The position numbers and the translations under genes were made by a program. DNA of 64,000 nt, taken from contig CAJJDN010000006.1 in the NCBI GenBank assembly GCA_905182985.1, positions 769,169 through 833,168 of the forward strand, written 5' to 3'. Source of the stretch: Paramecium sonneborni (taxonomy: Eukaryota > Ciliophora > Oligohymenophorea > Peniculida > Parameciidae). The notes below the pieces were generated by a model, which saw nothing but the letters and a program-made list of their open reading frames with translations, was not told where the DNA came from and ran no database searches. Below, one piece after another: positions 46,340 to 60,600 of this stretch. Positions within the stretch are counted from its first letter, which is position 1. The number at the start of each line of letters is the position of its first letter.

Positions 46340-48123
46340 TAGATAATTTATTCAAAAATAAAAGCTAGATTATTAGGCAATTTTTAATGAAGAGAATATA
46401 TTGCAGGAAATAAAAGTTTCAAACTCAGTAAAATTTGCTAATTTATATTGAAAATAGTGTTAAGTAGATTAATTGAACATCCAATAGAATAAAAAAAAAT
46501 GATAAGATATATTGTTGATGTGATTAACAATGATAATATAGATAAATCATGTAGAACGAAGTTTTTAATAACCAAATATTATTAGATATCAAGTGAGATT
46601 TTAGGATCAGAGAATGAAAAACTCATAAATTATTTATTAGAAAAGCCTGAATTTTAACATTTAGTGCAATAAATAATCCTTAAGAAAATGTAGATATATA
46701 TGAGGTAAGAATAGTTGATAAGAATGATTTAATGTAGATAAATGAAGAAATAAAAGCTAATTTATTAATTGATCTATAAAAATCTAAAAAAGTGATCCCT
46801 TAAATTTTACTTCGACAGGTCTTTTTGCGAAAATTACGAATAATATAAAAATTAATTAAAGTAAGAATATTATATTAATAAATAGTTTTGGGAATATTTC
46901 AAACATAACCCAACATTTTCTTGAAATTTTCGATAAATTATTATCTTTAGATGATAATTATCAATAGCCTAATTTAAATATGAATGTATTGCATTGTTAA
47001 AAAGATTGCAATAAATTTTAAAAGGAAAAGAGTTTCATAAATTGTAGTTTAAAATATATGTGACTGTTTGAGGAATAATTTAAAAAAGCTGTAGATTAAT
47101 TGGAAACCTTAAATAAAAAATTAATCAACACCTTCATATTTTATGTCCATTGCTTTAACAACTTAACATACTGTGGTGTATATGTTATTATAGCATAATA
47201 AAAATTCCTGTATAAAATATCCCATCTAAATGATTATTAAATTGAAGATGAATATAAATGGAACTTTGAGATTTTAGATATTATTAAATTATACTCATCT
47301 ATTATCAATAATTTTAGTAAGCATTAAAATAAGAAGATTGATTGAAAGTTTGATTTAAATCAATTGATGGATCTATTATAATACTATAGGAGAATGTAAA
47401 CTGTCATTATTATATTTGATAAATAATTTATTAACTTAATCAGAATTGTAAAAGAATTTCACATCAAAAATATTTTAATCAATAATTAATCTTGTATAAA
47501 AGCATTCTTTAAATAATCAATTGAATCTCTTATTTGAAAAATTGTAATGACTGTGTTTACTTCTTATAGTGAAGGACTATGAAAAAGCTCTGTTTTCTGA
47601 GACTCTTTTGATAAAGTTTATAATTTAAATAATAATATGAAAGCTCGAAAATAAATTTGGATTTTAAGCAAATTTTTACATATGAATTAAATCTAAAGAT
47701 TTTAATTAAGTTAACAAGAATGTAATTAGCCTTTAGTATATAAGTGAATTTAATTTATAATGAATTTATAGATGACTTATATAGATAAGAATAACATTGG
47801 ATCCTAGAGATAAACCCTAAATAAATACATTTGAATTAGTTGAAGAAGTTTCGAGTCTCAATATATAGATACCAAAACCTCTTGTTTAATATGCATATGT
47901 TTAATCATAAGAATATAGAAAATGCGAAAGCATTGAAAACGATGATAAACAAAATGTAATTTAATAACAAGAAGGAACTTAATAAGATTCTAATTAATAG
48001 AAAACTTCACAAAAGGAAACAGAGAATGGGGGTTTTTATATGAATTATTTTAGCAATTTTATTTTGATTAATTATTTTTAATAAATCATATATTTGAGTA
48101 TTCGTCAATCATATTTTTCTTGA
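46340..48123 (+). pseudogene. Decayed gene, SAPS/PP6-regulatory-subunit-like
   Basis: Protein-like pieces on plus follow one another in changing frames: LDYQAIFNEENILQEIKVSN; SRLIEHPIEQKKMIRYIVDV; KYYQISSEILGSENEKLINY; FGNISNITQHFLEIFDKLLS; and the end FELVEEVSSLNIQIPKPLVQ to TGA 48123. The order loosely recalls SAPS-domain proteins that bind PP6. Several TGAs and shifts (near 46445, 46800, 47080 and 47570-47760) are not removed by plausible micro-introns. A pseudogene is the simplest reading; a badly modelled intron-rich gene is possible. Confidence 0.42.
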
Positions 48124-48596
48124 TAAAATTAAGTCTATCAAGTAAATATTAATAATCTTCATGATCATTTACAAGTAGTTCGTAGATTTTCAAGTTTTTA
48201 TTTATACAAATTATATAATTAATTTGTTGTCAGATTTGAAACTGATCATCAAGTAGAATGATTATATGAATAATTTTAAAGTTTTATTATCATTAATTGA
48301 AAATAGTTTTATAAAATTGATTTTTTAAATTTAATAGTTTATAAATTATTCTACGCTAATATGTAGATTATTAAATGAATAAACATCAAGAAACATAAAA
48401 AATAATATGAGAAAGACAGAAAGATTCATATATATAAAAGTTTAAAGAGAAGAAAAAATTTTGAAAATATAATAAGATAATAAAAGTTCAACAAGATTAA
48501 AAACATAATTTAAAATGAATGCTTTAATTAATAAATTGTTCCAAAAATAAGAATGAAGTAACATTATTTTTTTTATAATAAATTCTTAAATTTTAC
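48124..48596. other. Intergenic region, 473 bp
   Basis: A+T-rich with no supported frame, repeat or RNA on either strand. Confidence 0.4.
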
Positions 48597-48737
48597 ATGG
48601 CTAAAAAAGATTCTCCTTTTGATAGATAAAAGAAAAGATATCAATAAATTGAATTAAAAATAAATATAATTTCTCTATTTAAATAAATGCGAGGTGTTTA
48701 GTGTTTATTGTACTTCAGAATGAATATTTTGTAGTGA
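48597..48737 (+). CDS. Doubtful 46 aa ORF upstream of kinesin
   Basis: ATG 48597 opens MAKKDSPFDRQKKRYQQIEL and the frame ends at TGA 48737. The first 20 residues look coding, the rest less so. It could be a small basic protein, a 5' exon or an upstream ORF of the kinesin mRNA. Support is weak. Confidence 0.28.
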
Positions 48738-48781
48738 TTGATGATTTAACTTCTTACTTATTATTAAAATTTAAATTAATA

Positions 48782-51142
48782 ATGTAAGAGCCATTTAAAG
48801 TTAGTATTAGAGTTAAACCCTATGATGGAAGATCAAGATTTCTGACTTAAAGAATAGGGAAAGAAACTGTACTATAGAAATAATCAATAGATAATATAAG
48901 TAGAATGTCCTACTTAGACAATAAGAGATCCTGATACTTATGAACAAAGATCATTTGCATTTGACAATGTTTTCAATGAAGGAGAGAGTACAAGAGATAT
49001 TTATAATTCAGTAAAGAAATATAATGGATAATATATTAGTCTATATAATAAATGATTTATGATTGTGTTTCATAAGGATATAATGGAACAGTTTTGGCTT
49101 ACGGATAAACAGGTTCCGGAAAGAGTTATACTATGTTTGGCAACTTATATGATCCTTTGGTAGAGAATGATGGATTAGTTTCTATGGTATTAGATTAACT
49201 ATTCTAAATGAACGTTAAAATTAGTATATCATATTTGGAAATTTATAATGAATAAATAAGGGACTTGATAGGAGATTAAGTTGGTTTATAATTGAATGAA
49301 GATCCTATAAAAGGAGTGATGTTACAAGATGTGCAAGAATTTTAGATTTTAACAATAGATTAAGCAAAATCAATAATAATTAATGGCAATTAAAAAAGAG
49401 TTATGGCAGCAACTAATGCTAATTAATTTTCATCTAGATCTCATGCTATTATTTAATTATTTGTTGTAAATTAACAATATTAATGTAAATTATCACTTGT
49501 TGATTTGGCTGGAAGTGAAAAAGCAAATGTAAATGAAGGTAGTAAAGGAATAAGATAAATGGAAGGAGCTAATATTAATAAAAGTTTATTGGCATTAGGA
49601 AATTGTATTAATATGTTGGCTTGTGATTAATCTATGAAAAAGTTTGTACCTTATAGAGATTCAAAATTAACAAGACTATTAAAAGATTCTCTTGGAGGCA
49701 ATACTAAAACACTTATGATAGGATGTGTATAATAAGTAGTTTAATGTCATGAGGAAACTATTAATACTTTAAAATATGCAGCTAGAGCTAGAGCAATTAA
49801 AAAAAAGATTGTTTAAAATATTAAAATTAATGATGTTACAAATTGTAATTGTAATTCAGAAAATACTAGTTTGTTATAAGCAGAAATTGAAGCATTAAAA
49901 TAAGAAGTTTCATTTTAATGTAGATATTGTAAATTATTATAGGTTAATTGACAGAGGAAGAAATTGAAATTAGATTAAATTTAAAACAAATTGATTAATT
50001 ATAACTATAAAATAGAGAAGGCTTAGAATATTTATTACAATAGATGAATTAAGAAATGGTTGATGAAGATAGGTTGAAGAATGAAATATTACAATATGAA
50101 AGAGCTATTAATGAAAATGAGAGAATTAGATAAGAATTGAATTCCTAATTATTATCTAAAAAGAAAGAGAGAATTGATCCAAAAGATGTCTAAATTGAAA
50201 TGCTTAAGAGAGAAATTACTTTTTTAAGAGATCAAATTAAATAGAAGGATTTGGTTATTGATTCATTAAAAATAGAAAAAGATAATGCAAAATAATAATC
50301 TAGACCACATACAAGCTATTAAGAAACTGATAGATAAAAAATGAATAAAGAAAACTCTATGGATATTGATGTTAGAAAAGATAGTTTATAATATTGTGGT
50401 TCAACTAAATCAATAAAATAAACTACAACTAGAGAAGATGAATAACATCTCCAAAAATTAAATAAAGCTAGAGATAATTATAAAATTTTTAGAGCTAAAA
50501 TGATCTAACTTTAAGAAAAAATGAACTATTATACAAAAAACGAAATTTAATTGAACTAAAATTAACTAAAAGAAATTATAGATTTAATGAATGAATTATC
50601 AACTCAAAATGGTCCTGTTCTTAAATAGGATGAAGAAATGATAATTTATTTTTAAAAATTTATTAAGTCTTAAACCTAGAAATCATAATAATAAATTAAT
50701 CAAAATAATAATTAAACTAATCAAAATAATTAAATAACTACTCCATAATAAAGATCAAGAAGTGTAAACCCAAATCCTATTAGAGGAAAAGGAACATCTT
50801 AACATCAAAGAAAACCTTTATAACCTACTAATTAATCACCTATGAATAGATAATTGTTCAGTAATCACTCTAAGTAATATTAATAATTAGTTTAAAAAGG
50901 AAAAAAGGTATAATATTGGTTTGATTTTAGGAAAGTTATCCCACTCCGTAGAATAAGTAAAAGTTTATTTTGGAATACGTAAAGAAAATGGAAAATCAAT
51001 TACCGAGGGGGAGTAACAAATCCCCACTACAATCATTTAGCTCAGAAAACTCGGATAAGTATTAATTCACTAATATAAGACCAGAGACGATATTATTAAG
51101 CGTAGTTTTGTTTAAAAAGTTCCATTTCAATCAATTTAATGA
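48782..51142 (+). CDS. Kinesin motor protein, 745 aa
   Basis: An ATP-driven microtubule motor. Five introns (48869-48890, 49011-49039, 49920-49942, 50908-50930, 51059-51084) leave 746 codons. The N-terminal motor has [10 protein letters not shown], the P-loop [14 protein letters not shown], switch [13 protein letters not shown], switch [21 protein letters not shown] and [20 protein letters not shown]. The motor ends [20 protein letters not shown], a form seen in kinesin-8/KIF18-19 relatives; the subfamily is tentative. A coiled coil ([19 protein letters not shown]) and a Q/N-rich basic tail follow. EB1 lies elsewhere in the window. Confidence 0.92.
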
Positions 51143-51334
51143 TATTAATATTAGCGATTATTATTGTCTCATTAATAATTCAAATATCTTTCATATTTTA
51201 TTAATCTTTCTAATTTAGTTTAAAAAATAAATTATTTAAAAATTTCTATATTCTTATTCTCTTTTGTTTAATATAAAAGTTACTATGATTGGAATTATTA
51301 AAATTGTTTCAACTTTTATTAATTAAATTTAAAT

Positions 51335-51508
51335 ATGGATAATTCTAAATCAAAAGAAAATTAAAAAACTGAACCTTTAAGACCATGTTGTGCTTGCCCA
51401 GAAACAAGGAAACTAAGGGATGAATGCATAATTTCTTTAGGAGAAGAAAAATGTTAAAAGGAAATTGAAAATCATAGACTTTGTTTAAAAAAGCTTGGAT
51501 TTGAATGA
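51335..51508 (+). CDS. COX17: COX17 copper chaperone, 57 aa
   Basis: Delivers copper(I) to SCO1 and COX11 in the mitochondrial intermembrane space for cytochrome c oxidase assembly. It is an intronless 58-codon frame. The copper-binding pair is [10 protein letters not shown]. The cysteines that form the coiled-coil-helix fold follow in [13 protein letters not shown] and [12 protein letters not shown]. Size and cysteine spacing match animal COX17 closely. Too short for many annotation cut-offs, but unmistakable. Confidence 0.95.
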
Positions 51509-51629
51509 AAGTTTTAATTATTAATAATTAAATAAGAGTTCTATTAGATTGTGAACTCAGTTTATTTTAGAATAAATTTATATATATCTCTTTCTTAACT
51601 TTATTGTATATAAAATATAATATATAAAT

Positions 51630-52998
51630 ATGATTTTTTATAAATCTCTTGGAAAGGTGCCTATCTTTAGATTTTCTACATCAGTTATTGAGATTCTAAA
51701 TAAGTTCGATGAAGACTATTATGTCAATAATTATTTAAATACATTCAATTCCACAGGGTTTCCATAGGCTTGTTTATGTAAAAAAGAGAAATAATTTAAT
51801 ACTTAGAAATTGGAAATAAAAATTGCAATATTATTGGTTTACCAAGATCAGGTGTTTAAGAAACAATTGTAGATGATTTAACTGATATTTTGCTTAAGGA
51901 TAAGAAAAAAAATAATTTCTTAGTTCAAATTGATCCATCCCCTTATTTATACACAAAAAGATAACTTTATAAATATTATCATTCTAAAGTTGATCCAATC
52001 ATAACTGATGTAAGAAATTCTAGTAATGAAAGAATTTATTTGAATAATTACCAACTTTACCTATTGATACCAATGAATTAAGATTAGATTTAGCTATATT
52101 TGATTCTATCAATTTAATATAGCAAAACCCTTAATTGAGTTCAGAAAATAAATAAAGTATTTTTGAATATTTGAATGGATAAAAGTTAGGATACTATTAA
52201 TCAACTCTTAAAAAATTAAAAGAAAATATATAAAAAAATGGAGAATTATCTTAATAATAATAAAAAGAGAGTGATGAAATGGCTAAAAAGTTTGCAGATT
52301 TATTATCTAATACAATTCTATACAGAGATTAAAATTATAATGAAGTTGTTCAATTAAGTTTACTATAAGCTTTATATATGACTACATTAAAAGGAGCTAA
52401 CATTTATTTAATAGGAATGTCACAAATATATTAGAGAATTGCTAGCGGAATATTTTTATCTTTATCTGAAATTTAAGAGATGTTTAATAATATATGTTTA
52501 GAAATCTAAAATAAAAGTATTGGTGAAAATAATTTAAATTATTTATTCGAATTCTCAACTATGTTATGGAAATAAAAAGGAATCGAATATTATTTATTAT
52601 TCAATATTAATCGTTATTTAAAGAATACAAAAGAAAATGAAGTTACAGTTGTTGTTGATGCTTTGCATTACGATCCTCTAAGAATTGCAATATCAAATTA
52701 AAAAAATAATTTTATAGAAGAAATAGAAAATAGTTATTTTGCAGAATTTTAACATCCAAAATTAGAGAAACCAGAAAATGATGATCAAATGATCGAGAAA
52801 CATGCAATTCTAAGTTCTATTTTATCATTTTAAATATGGAAAGAGCCTTGCATAAATAATCCTTTTCCATATTTATCAGTAGATTTTAAAAAGCTGAATG
52901 CTGATTAATAACAAGAAATTCATAATAAATTTGATAATTTTTATGAGAAATATTCAAAACAAATTTAAGATGTGAAAAATTCATTAAAATAATAATGA
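51630..52998 (+). CDS. Uncharacterised 438 aa protein, possibly mitochondrial
   Basis: Introns 51778-51806 (29 nt) and 52010-52032 (23 nt) leave 439 codons. The N-terminus MIFYKSLGKVPIFRFSTS is basic and amphipathic, like a mitochondrial presequence. Then come NIIGLPRSGVQETIVDDLTD, FLVQIDPSPYLYTKRQLYKY and, later, LKGANIYLIGMSQIYQRIAS and EVTVVVDALHYDPLRIAIS. The pattern of two hydrophobic strands with a G-x-x-x start slightly recalls TraB/PrgY proteins, but the defining residues are not convincing. No function is assigned. Confidence 0.72.
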
Positions 52999-53049
52999 TG
53001 GTATGAATTTAAATAGTATTATTAATTTATTTTATATTATTGATTAAAT

Positions 53050-53963
53050 ATGGTAAAGAATAGTTTATATGATAGTCAAAAGTTTCTGTGGCATCTACTT
53101 ACACTATAGGTGAATCAATATCTTCTTTAGATATAAGTTAAGATTATACAGCTGCAGGTTTATTGGATGAAACAGTAGCATTATGGAAGAATAAAGTATC
53201 AAAGGAAAATGAACCATAAAGACTTGAAGGACATTTTTTAGGAATTGTTGATGTAAAATTCTCAAATAATGGAGAATTATTTGCAGTAAGTTCATTAGAT
53301 AGCGTTATACGTATTTGGGATTTAAATAAAAGTATAAAAGCAAAAGAAATTGTTTGTGATTAAATGGAGAATTGGAATATTTGTTGGTTGAAAGATTATA
53401 TATGTACTGCAGGAGAAGGAGGTAGATTATCAATTTTTGGTTTGGATGAAAATTAAGAAGAAATTCCAGTTTTTTCAGTTGAAAATTCATTTGCCTCAGC
53501 TATTACCGCAAATAATGTAAATATTGCTGTGGGTACAGATAGCGGATCATTACATATAGTTGAAGATCCTATTGAAAAGAGAAAACTACATTCAAAAAAG
53601 ATACATAAAAAAATGGTGAGATGTGTAAAATTTAGTAATGATGGATTTAAAGCCTTTTCAAGTTCAGATGATGGTGATATTAAACTTACTGATCTAACAA
53701 AAATGAAAGAGATTAAAACATTTTAACACCATTATTCTGTTAATTCAATTGATGTTAATCCAATAGATGATAAATTAGTAGTTAGTTGTTCATCTGATTA
53801 CAAAGTTAGATTATGGGATACATCATCTGGATAATGTATTGAATAATTTAATCCATTTGATAAAAAAGATGATAAATTATGGGCTGTTCGTTTTAATAGA
53901 GATGGGTCATTAATTGGTGTTTGCTCACAATAAGGTTAATTAAGCTTTTATAGTAGAAATTGA
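53050..53963 (+). CDS. WDR61/SKI8-like WD40 protein, 296 aa
   Basis: Subunit of the SKI complex (cytoplasmic 3'-5' mRNA decay) and in animals of PAF1. The initiator ATG stands alone: a 23-nt intron (53053-53075) begins right after it. Removing it leaves 297 codons. Seven WD repeats fill the chain, among them AGLLDETVALWKN, RLEGHFLGIVDVKFSNNGEL then VSSLDSVIRIWDLN, MVRCVKFSNDGFKAF, VSCSSDYKVRLWDTSSGQC and KLWAVRFNRDGSLIGVCS. Length (about 300) and repeat-by-repeat similarity point to SKI8 rather than a general WD40 protein. Confidence 0.85.
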
Positions 53964-54032
53964 ATATGTTACAAATAATATAAATCAAAATTTTTATCAA
54001 TACTTTAGATATTTATAATAATATAATTTAAA

Positions 54033-55369
54033 ATGAATTATATGAGCAATGAATCTGAAATCATAGATTATAATGGTTCTTAAGATATATAAGAATCTTT
54101 TGCAGTTGTCACAACACGTGTTGGAGTTCCTAAAGTAATTGAAGATTCCTCCTAAATTCCTGAAATTTTATAAATAATGTCTGGCTTGATGTATTCATAA
54201 CAATATAGAGGACTTTCATTCTAAAAGGTTCAACCTTAACTTTCTTTTTTATAAGGATAGGAAGATAAAAGTGGAATTTTATAAAATGATTAATTAAGAG
54301 GATTGAATTCAGATAGAACTGAAAATAATGCAACCTTAACATCATGTTATATGTAATCAGGTTTGTTTATGCATGAAAATTTTGTTTAACATGAAGGATT
54401 TATTTTAAAAAAAACATAAAAATTATTATAACCATTTAAATAGATATATTGTCATTTTTAGGATGGAATTTTAAGTTTTTATTCAAATTAATAAAAATAG
54501 AAGGCTCGTTTTGTACTCAATCTTGGTCTATTCAATTTCTAATATTATTAGAAATAAATTGTTAACTGTGATATCTATGAGTTTGGATTAAAATGTACTA
54601 ATGATGATAAAATTTTTTAATTTAAAGGAATTAATAACAATTAATGGTTCTATTTGATTAAAAAATTTATAGATAATAATAGAAAATTGCCAATAAATAA
54701 ATTTTATCTAAATCCATTTAATAATTATTATAAAAAAAGATTAATTACAAATGATTAATTTAGATAAATGAGTTAAACTGGAGATATTCTATTATTTCAA
54801 ACAAAATCTTGCAGTTCCAAAATATAACGATTATTAACTAGATCAAATTACGGTATTATTTAGTTTTATTAAAATAGATCATGTTGCAATGATATTAAAA
54901 TATTAATCTGGTGCAATATATGTATTGGAAGCTACCAATTAAAATGGAGTGGGAATATTTAATTGGGATTCCATGATTAATCAATTATGGTATGAATTAT
55001 ATTCAATGTAATAAATTTTGTTATCTATTTAATAGGGTTGTATATAGATAGCTTCAAATAATTCGAAACGCAGATTTTTTATTATAAATTGAAAAATTTG
55101 TAAAAGAAAACGTTGGAAGATAATATCAATTAAGTGTTACGAAATTATTACAAGATAAATCTATAATTATAACATCATAAAATTAGAATTAAGATCCAAC
55201 TTATTTTTGCTCATAGTTAATTGCAAAAATATATAAATAAATAGGATTATTAACTTAAGATAAATCTGCTAATTAATATTGGCCTGGATCCTTTTCTAAT
55301 GAAAAAGCTGAAATTTAACTTAAGGGATGTTCTCTCTCAGACGAATATTTAATAGGATTTAATATGTGA
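54033..55369 (+). CDS. PH domain plus permuted papain-like (NlpC/P60-type) protein, 427 aa
   Basis: Introns 54853-54877 (25 nt) and 55008-55035 (28 nt) leave 428 codons. A disordered N-terminus is followed by a PH domain at about residues 115-215 (HEGFILKKTQKLLQPFKQIY, CHFQDGILSFYSN, NNNQWFYLIKKFID). A second domain then reads TGDILLFQTKSCSSKIQRLL, YDHVAMILKYQSGAIYVLEA and GVGIFNWDSMI, with DPTYFCSQLIAKIYKQIG later. The His of DHV and the Cys of FCSQ fit the permuted catalytic pair of YiiX/LRAT-like hydrolases. A membrane-targeted hydrolase or acyltransferase is inferred; the substrate is unknown. Confidence 0.75.
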
Positions 55370-55697
55370 ATAAATCAATGAAATCTTTAATTATTTCAAT
55401 CAGGAATAAAAATTAAAATTACATATCAGTTTTTTTTTTTTATTTTTTTATGAATTTTATAAACAAGAAAATTTTAATCATTTAAATATTATTATATAAA
55501 ATAATTGATTACTTCTATTTTATATACTAAAGAGACTAATTTAAATTATTAATTTTTTGAATTTAAAGTAGTAAAATCATTTTTTATTCAATATATATAT
55601 ATACAATCTAATTATGAATTCTAGAAAATATTATGCGGGATAATTGAATTGTAAAATTTTAATTAAATAATTAATTTTTGTTTTATTTTTAATTCAG

Positions 55698-56765
<1,068 letters not shown>

Positions 56766-56818
56766 TAGAACTATTTCTGATTATAATTATTATATTGTTT
56801 ATTAATATAAATTAATTA

Positions 56819-57564
56819 ATGCTTAAATAATAAGATCAATATTAAGATGGATTTGTTAGTTTTATGTTAGAAAAGGAAGATTCCTTTATATTGAATTCTA
56901 GTGATAATTCTCTTAAACTTACAAATGATGATGACTATTATAAATAATTAAGTAGACAATTTTATGGTCAGAAAAATTAAGGTAAATAATCATCATTTTC
57001 ATAAAGAAATCAAAAAAACATCAAAGATTGATCCTACTTTCAAGCAATTTAAAATTATATTTCGTGCTTTTATAACAAATACAGAAAAATAGAAACCTGC
57101 ATTTTCAGTTCCTACAGTCAGTCAATAATTGTAATAGGTATAAGTTTATTGTAATAATCTTTTTCCTATTATAGTAGATCTAGAAACTCTTATCATTAAG
57201 TAAACCTAAATTGTACACTTGTAGAGAATCTACTCAAAGAACAAATATACATTCTACATAAAAAATAAATTAAATAAAAAATTTTTATATGTAATAATAA
57301 CCAGCAAAATTTAATATCCCAATCCCAACTAAAAAAAACAATGTTCATGAACCTCGAACTTATAGATTAAGAATAAAAGAATCAACTGATTAATTTAATT
57401 AAATAACTCAAAATTCATATAGAAGTACATTGAATAGCAGTACTAAAAGCATTGCAAAATTAGATAAAAATATTGATAATTGCTATCCTATTAAATAGTA
57501 AAAATAAAAAGATGAAGATAATGCAAGTAATTTATTTAAAATATTTATTCTAAACAAATATTGA
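56819..57564 (+). CDS. Hypothetical 229 aa N/Q/K-rich protein
   Basis: It starts 53 bp after DIM1. A 25-nt intron (56982-57006) and a longer one (57144-57174, 31 nt; a 37-nt version from 57138 also fits) leave 230 codons. It begins MLKQQDQYQDGFVSFMLEKE. Later parts are polar (KLYTCRESTQRTNIHSTQK, PTKKNNVHEPRTYRLRIKES, YRSTLNSSTKSIAKLDKN), with no domain, signal or membrane helix. It probably lacks a stable fold. The family is not recognised. Confidence 0.6.
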
Positions 57565-57621
57565 TTATAATGAAAATATAAATTTTGGCTATTTTCAAAA
57601 AATATCTACAAAATTATAATT

Positions 57622-60600
57622 TCATTTCTCTATAGCTTTTTCTAAAATTACATCTTTAATATATAATTTTATGGATCTTATTTTTATAATAACTTTTAAT
57701 GGTATCATCATTACCATTATTCTTGTTTTTTAAATGTCTCGAATTAATTTAATTGTCAGAGGCAACCAAAAAACAAAATAGAGAATAAACAAAATTGCTT
57801 CAAATATGATAAATAAAGCTAATAGCTAAGTTTTAGAATTAGACATATCTGAATTAATACCTTCTTTTAATTTAATGAATAAATATCGAAAAGTAGCTAA
57901 AATTATTTATATTGTTACCTTTTAAATAAGTACTTTACATTACTCTCAATTCTTTTGCCTATTTAAAATTGTTTAAATTATAAATGTAATTTGTAACATT
58001 ATCATCATTCTAAGTAATATTCTTAAATATGACATTTCCTCTTACAGCATTAGAAAATGAAACTTCAGGATGACCATAAAATTATTCATAAATTGTTAAT
58101 AAAAATCTAATATTTTCTATAAATCTTGCTAATCCTACAGCCATACCTTAATCAATAGCTCCAGAAGCAAAAGATTTACAGTCCTCTTCAGTTCCAGTTT
58201 GCATTTATTTAGAAAATATTGCACAAGGTTAAAGCATGAAAATCTCTTAAAAAGCATCTACATAAACAGTATTTAGAATTTCTACATTTAAAGAATGTTC
58301 TTAATGAAAATATGAATCTATTTAATAAAGTGCATCTATTCCAGATTTAAGTAATTAATATGAATCAATACCAGTTATGGAAATATCTCTATTTAAAAAT
58401 ACATGTCTCTCAGCTCCTTCAACAAATTTATAAAAACTTTCACAATAAGATGTCGAATTAATTTCAGGTACCATCTAATTTAAATTTGTAAGCATCTCAC
58501 TACTCAAAAAATAAAATATTATGAAATAGCTTTAAAATAATATAGTAAAAATTAGAGTAACCAAAATTAAATTTCTCAATTCTTTATTAGAATTTTTATA
58601 TTTTTTTTTTTTTCTTCTTTATTTTAAAGTTTTATTCAATTCTTCCCTCTCTTCTTTTTCAAGTTCATCAAAATCTGACAACATTTCATCATCTTCTCCT
58701 ATTTAAATATTAGATAAAAAGTTTTCACATTTTGAATACAAAAATTTTACAGTTTTATCTGGAATATCTAAAAAAAGCACTAAAATTTCTTATAATCTAC
58801 TAGCCATCTAAATTAAAAAAAATATCAGTAATAGTAATGATACACCTAAAATACCTGAAGATGTTCCTAAAATACTTATTAATTCTTATCTGTTATCAAC
58901 TGTTTTCTAACTTAAATCTATGGAATATTGCTCAGTTGAATTTTTCAAATGATTTGAAAAATCATTTAAAAGATTAAATACCAAAAATTTAAAATCTTCA
59001 TCATTAGGAGTCATAAATTCTAATTATTTATCTCTAATAATAAGTGATTTACTCAATAATTATTGCATTGCTTAAACTAAATCATATTTTTAAAAAACTC
59101 CTTCACTAACTCTCATATTTACAATATTTTTTGTATACAATTCTTTTAATTATGCATTATCATTTTCGCTATTTAATGTCAATATTGTATTAATTTCATT
59201 TATTGTATTAATAGTATTATTTATATTGATCCTTTAATCCTTTTCATATTATGCACTCTCTAAATCAGAATTAAATGTCCAAATTCCTAATTATTTCATT
59301 TATAAATTCTAAATTGCTGCAATTAAATTAAAAAATTCTGCATTTCTAATTCCTACTTATTAAACTAGATATAATTGATCACTTATTTTATTGTATTATT
59401 AATTAGTTAAAAAGAAAGCTACAAATGATAAAGTGACTATTGAAAGCATTTCTAAATTCATTGTCCAATTAAGTTTTGTAATGACTTTAGGTGTTTATTG
59501 AATATTTATCAATTAAAGTAAATTTGTTCTTGATCTAAAAACATTCAAATTATCATTCCCTCCTACATCAATTGAATCATTATCAATCTTTTGAAAAACA
59601 CTTTATCTTCCTGATTCTTCATCTTCAGAAATGATATCTTCTCTATCTTCAATATCTTAGATTTTATTTTCAAATAATCTCAATGTTTTAATTCCGTCAT
59701 CTAATTTTACAGATTATGATATTAATTATAATTCATCACTCTTTTCAGTAGAAGGCTTTTAATATTCCATTCCAAGATTCGATGTTATTTAAGAACTTTG
59801 ATCTTATTAATCCCAATTAACAGACTAATCAACTCTTTATGAGTTTGCCTCATTTCCAAGTTCAGCTAAGAATGTCATAATTTTAGGTATAAATTTAAAT
59901 TACAATTAGTTATAAACTAATTATTCAGTTTATTATTTTTCTCCTAATAAACTCATATTTTATTGAGTGCCAAATGATTTTTCATTCTATATTAATTCTA
60001 ATTTAATAGCATAACCTACAAGTTGTTTCTCAAAATCTCTGATTTCTGATACATTACATTAATAAATTTAAAAACATTTATCAGATTTTTACTTTTCAGT
60101 TTATTATTCAGATGATTATTAATAAGAAGGAGATTTAGTTTATAAAAGGGAATTGTTACATTTAATTGGTGCTCCTGATTTAGTAAAAAATGAGCTAAAT
60201 TACTCTTGGAATGAGGGAAAAAGATCATTGATATAGATTTTATTATGAGTTATTAATTTATTATCAATACCTAATAAAGAAAAACATGAAGCAGATATGG
60301 ATTCAATAATTTTTTCAGTATCTGTTATTATATAACATATTGGTTTAAATTATTTGATTAACTTAAATTATCCTACAATAAGTGTAGTATCATCAAAAGA
60401 TGAGAGCATTCTAATATTTAAAAAGCTTGGTATAATATAATTGTGTTTTTATTTAACAAAAATGTATCTATCTACATTGAATAGATTTGAAACATTTAGA
60501 GTCATAAATTTTTCAATATATCTGTCATGAAACCTAGAAAAAATATTTGGCATAATTTATGTAACTTTTTTATTTAATAATTCTGACTTATTATAAGCTA

